A stretch of 25,941 nt of DNA, taken from positions 1 through 25,941 of the forward strand of contig JAPOQV010000122.1 of NCBI GenBank assembly GCA_026710565.1. The letters are read 5' to 3'. The DNA comes from Spirochaetaceae bacterium (GTDB lineage: Bacteria; Spirochaetota; Spirochaetia; SZUA-6; Bin103). Under the pieces are notes generated by a model, which saw only the letters and a list, made by a program, of their open reading frames with translations, was not told the origin of the DNA and ran no database searches. Shown piece after piece: positions 25,048 through 25,941 of the stretch. Position numbers and translations under genes: made by a program. Position 1 is the stretch's first letter; every line of letters starts with the position of its first letter.

Positions 25048-25757
25048 GCGCGTCCCGCCCGGGCGGTGAACGCCCACAGCGCGGCGCCCACCGAGATGCC
25101 GCCGGCCGCCAGCGCCAGCGTCAGCGCAGCGGTGTGCCGGTACGTGCGTGCGGCATCGGCCAACCGCTGCCTGCGCACCGTGACGGCGCCCGCGTCGAGC
25201 AACAGCCGGCCGACGCCGCCCGCTTCGGAGACCGTCCGCTGCAGCCAACTCCGGTCGTAGACCGAGATCACGCGCTCATCGCGCAGCAGGCGGCCCTGTT
25301 GGTCGACGACCCGAAACGACGACACCGCCAACCGCTCGCCCTCCGCCGGAAGCTGATAGGCGCGGCCGTACGGCAGTCCCTCCTGGAAGGCCACGTGCGC
25401 GACGTAGTCGGCGGCGTTGGGCAGACCTGCCGGGCCACCTGCCGACACGCCCAGCCCGGTCAGCGCGTCCCAGGTGATCCCATCCGGCGCGGACGCCGCG
25501 CTGCCCGCATCGGGGGCAGGAACCCGTACGGCCGGCGGCGTCCCCATGGTCGCGACCACGGTCGCCAGGGCGACCAGCGTTCCGGCGCTGACCGCCGCGG
25601 CAGCGCGCCGGCCGCGCGGCTCACCCCGGGACGGCAGCCCGCCAGCGTTCCAGCGGCCCCCCGCCACCGCGATCGAACCTGCCGTCGCAGCGCCGACCGC
25701 GAAGCCCGCCGGCGCTCCGCCCAGCAGCAGGCTTGCCACGCCGACCACCACGATCAC
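25044..25757 (-). CDS. Hypothetical membrane protein, probably 5'-truncated
   Basis: At least 237 residues with no family I recognise. The visible N-terminus is hydrophobic (IVVVGVASLLLGG, then AGFAVGAATAGSIAVAGG). Another hydrophobic stretch follows (AAAAVSAGTLVALATVVATM). A soluble domain of about 110 residues comes next (containing V-R-V-P-A-P-D-A-G and Y-V-A-H-V-A-F-Q-E-G-L-P-Y-G), and the C-terminus has a last transmembrane segment (AALTLALAAGGISVGAALWAF). The soluble part is probably extracytoplasmic. GTG at 25757 is the first available start, but the frame stays open upstream and the first helix seems to begin before it, so the true start is probably missing. The upstream sequence enters the terminal palindrome and should not be trusted. 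It is the first seen gene of the long leftward operon. Confidence 0.6.
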   Translation of the reverse strand: MIVVVGVASLLLGGAPAGFAVGAATAGSIAVAGGRWNAGGLPSRGEPRGRRAAAAVSAGTLVALATVVATMGTPPAVRVPAPDAGSAASAPDGITWDALTGLGVSAGGPAGLPNAADYVAHVAFQEGLPYGRAYQLPAEGERLAVSSFRVVDQQGRLLRDERVISVYDRSWLQRTVSEAGGVGRLLLDAGAVTVRRQRLADAARTYRHTAALTLALAAGGISVGAALWAFTARAGRA

Positions 25758-25941
25758 GGCCGCAGCCCCGACGGCAGCGCGCGTCGGCTCGGGGCCGGGC
25801 CGGGGCCTGAGCGCGGGGACCGCCGCGGCCGCGGTCGTCCCCGCGCTCAGGCGCCTGCCGGGCCCCGAGCCGACGCGCGCTGCCGTCGGGGCTGCGGCCG
25901 TGATCGTGGTGGTCGGCGTGGCAAGCCTGCTGCTGGGCGGA
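25716..25941. repeat. 226-bp near-perfect palindrome at the right end of the window
   Basis: Bases 25716-25828 and 25829-25941 are reverse complements of each other, centred on CCGCGG|CCGCGG (25823-25834). The outer 80 bases or so of each arm are identical. By hand alignment I count five mismatched pairs in 113, all in the inner third (25797/25860, 25801/25856, 25804/25853, 25821/25836, 25822/25835). The left arm holds the start of the membrane-protein gene, so the right arm repeats that coding sequence on the opposite strand up to the last base of the window. An assembly or amplification fold-back is the likeliest cause. Confidence 0.92.

Overview
This 25.9-kb window is very GC-rich bacterial chromosome, densely packed with housekeeping genes on both strands. 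I see no phage, transposon, CRISPR array, rRNA or tRNA. Several features together suggest a GC-rich member of the Spirochaetota, probably from a metagenome: a RecO and a DivIC/FtsB-type septum protein of the kind I associate with spirochaetes, a ClpC with a short UVR-like middle domain, a divergent GH57 protein, and a long run linking RF2, a PEGA protein, FtsY and the LolCDE lipoprotein exporter. The assignment is inference from gene content; no 16S gene is present.

Layout. Positions 1-964 (minus): recO and the start of thpR. 996-1021: a perfect 26-bp inverted repeat just before lon. 1035-4282 (plus): lon and a VanY-type lipoprotein carboxypeptidase. 4266-5301 (minus): a DivIC-like protein and tsaC, in overlapping frames. 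5392-5813 (plus): a promoter-like site and a small coiled-coil ORF. 5878-6804 (minus): rnz. 6894-9754 (plus): epmA, efp and a two-domain methyltransferase. 9809-15248 (minus): clpC followed by a 984-residue TPR protein. 15489 to the right edge (minus): nine genes, nearly all overlapping by 1-4 bases or closely spaced. In transcription order these are a membrane protein, a GH57-family protein, prfB, a PEGA protein, ftsY, a secreted repeat protein, lolC, lolD and lolE.

The genes fall into themes: protein quality control (Lon, ClpC), translation and its repair (EF-P with its lysyl ligase, RF2, TsaC, RNase Z), envelope biogenesis (LolCDE, FtsY, VanY, DivIC, PEGA and TPR proteins) and DNA repair (RecO). 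EpmA beside an EF-P with a PGKGSAF loop predicts beta-lysylation of Lys31. RF2 is encoded in two frames joined at a canonical CTT TGA C programmed frameshift site.

The most notable points are: a near-perfect 226-bp palindrome at the extreme right end (most likely an assembly fold-back, but a real hairpin end should be excluded); a GH57 protein in which both catalytic acids appear exchanged (E to D and D to E); the perfect inverted repeat before lon; and a recO frame whose conserved N-terminus has no ATG, GTG or TTG start. I found no clear new defence or mobile system.
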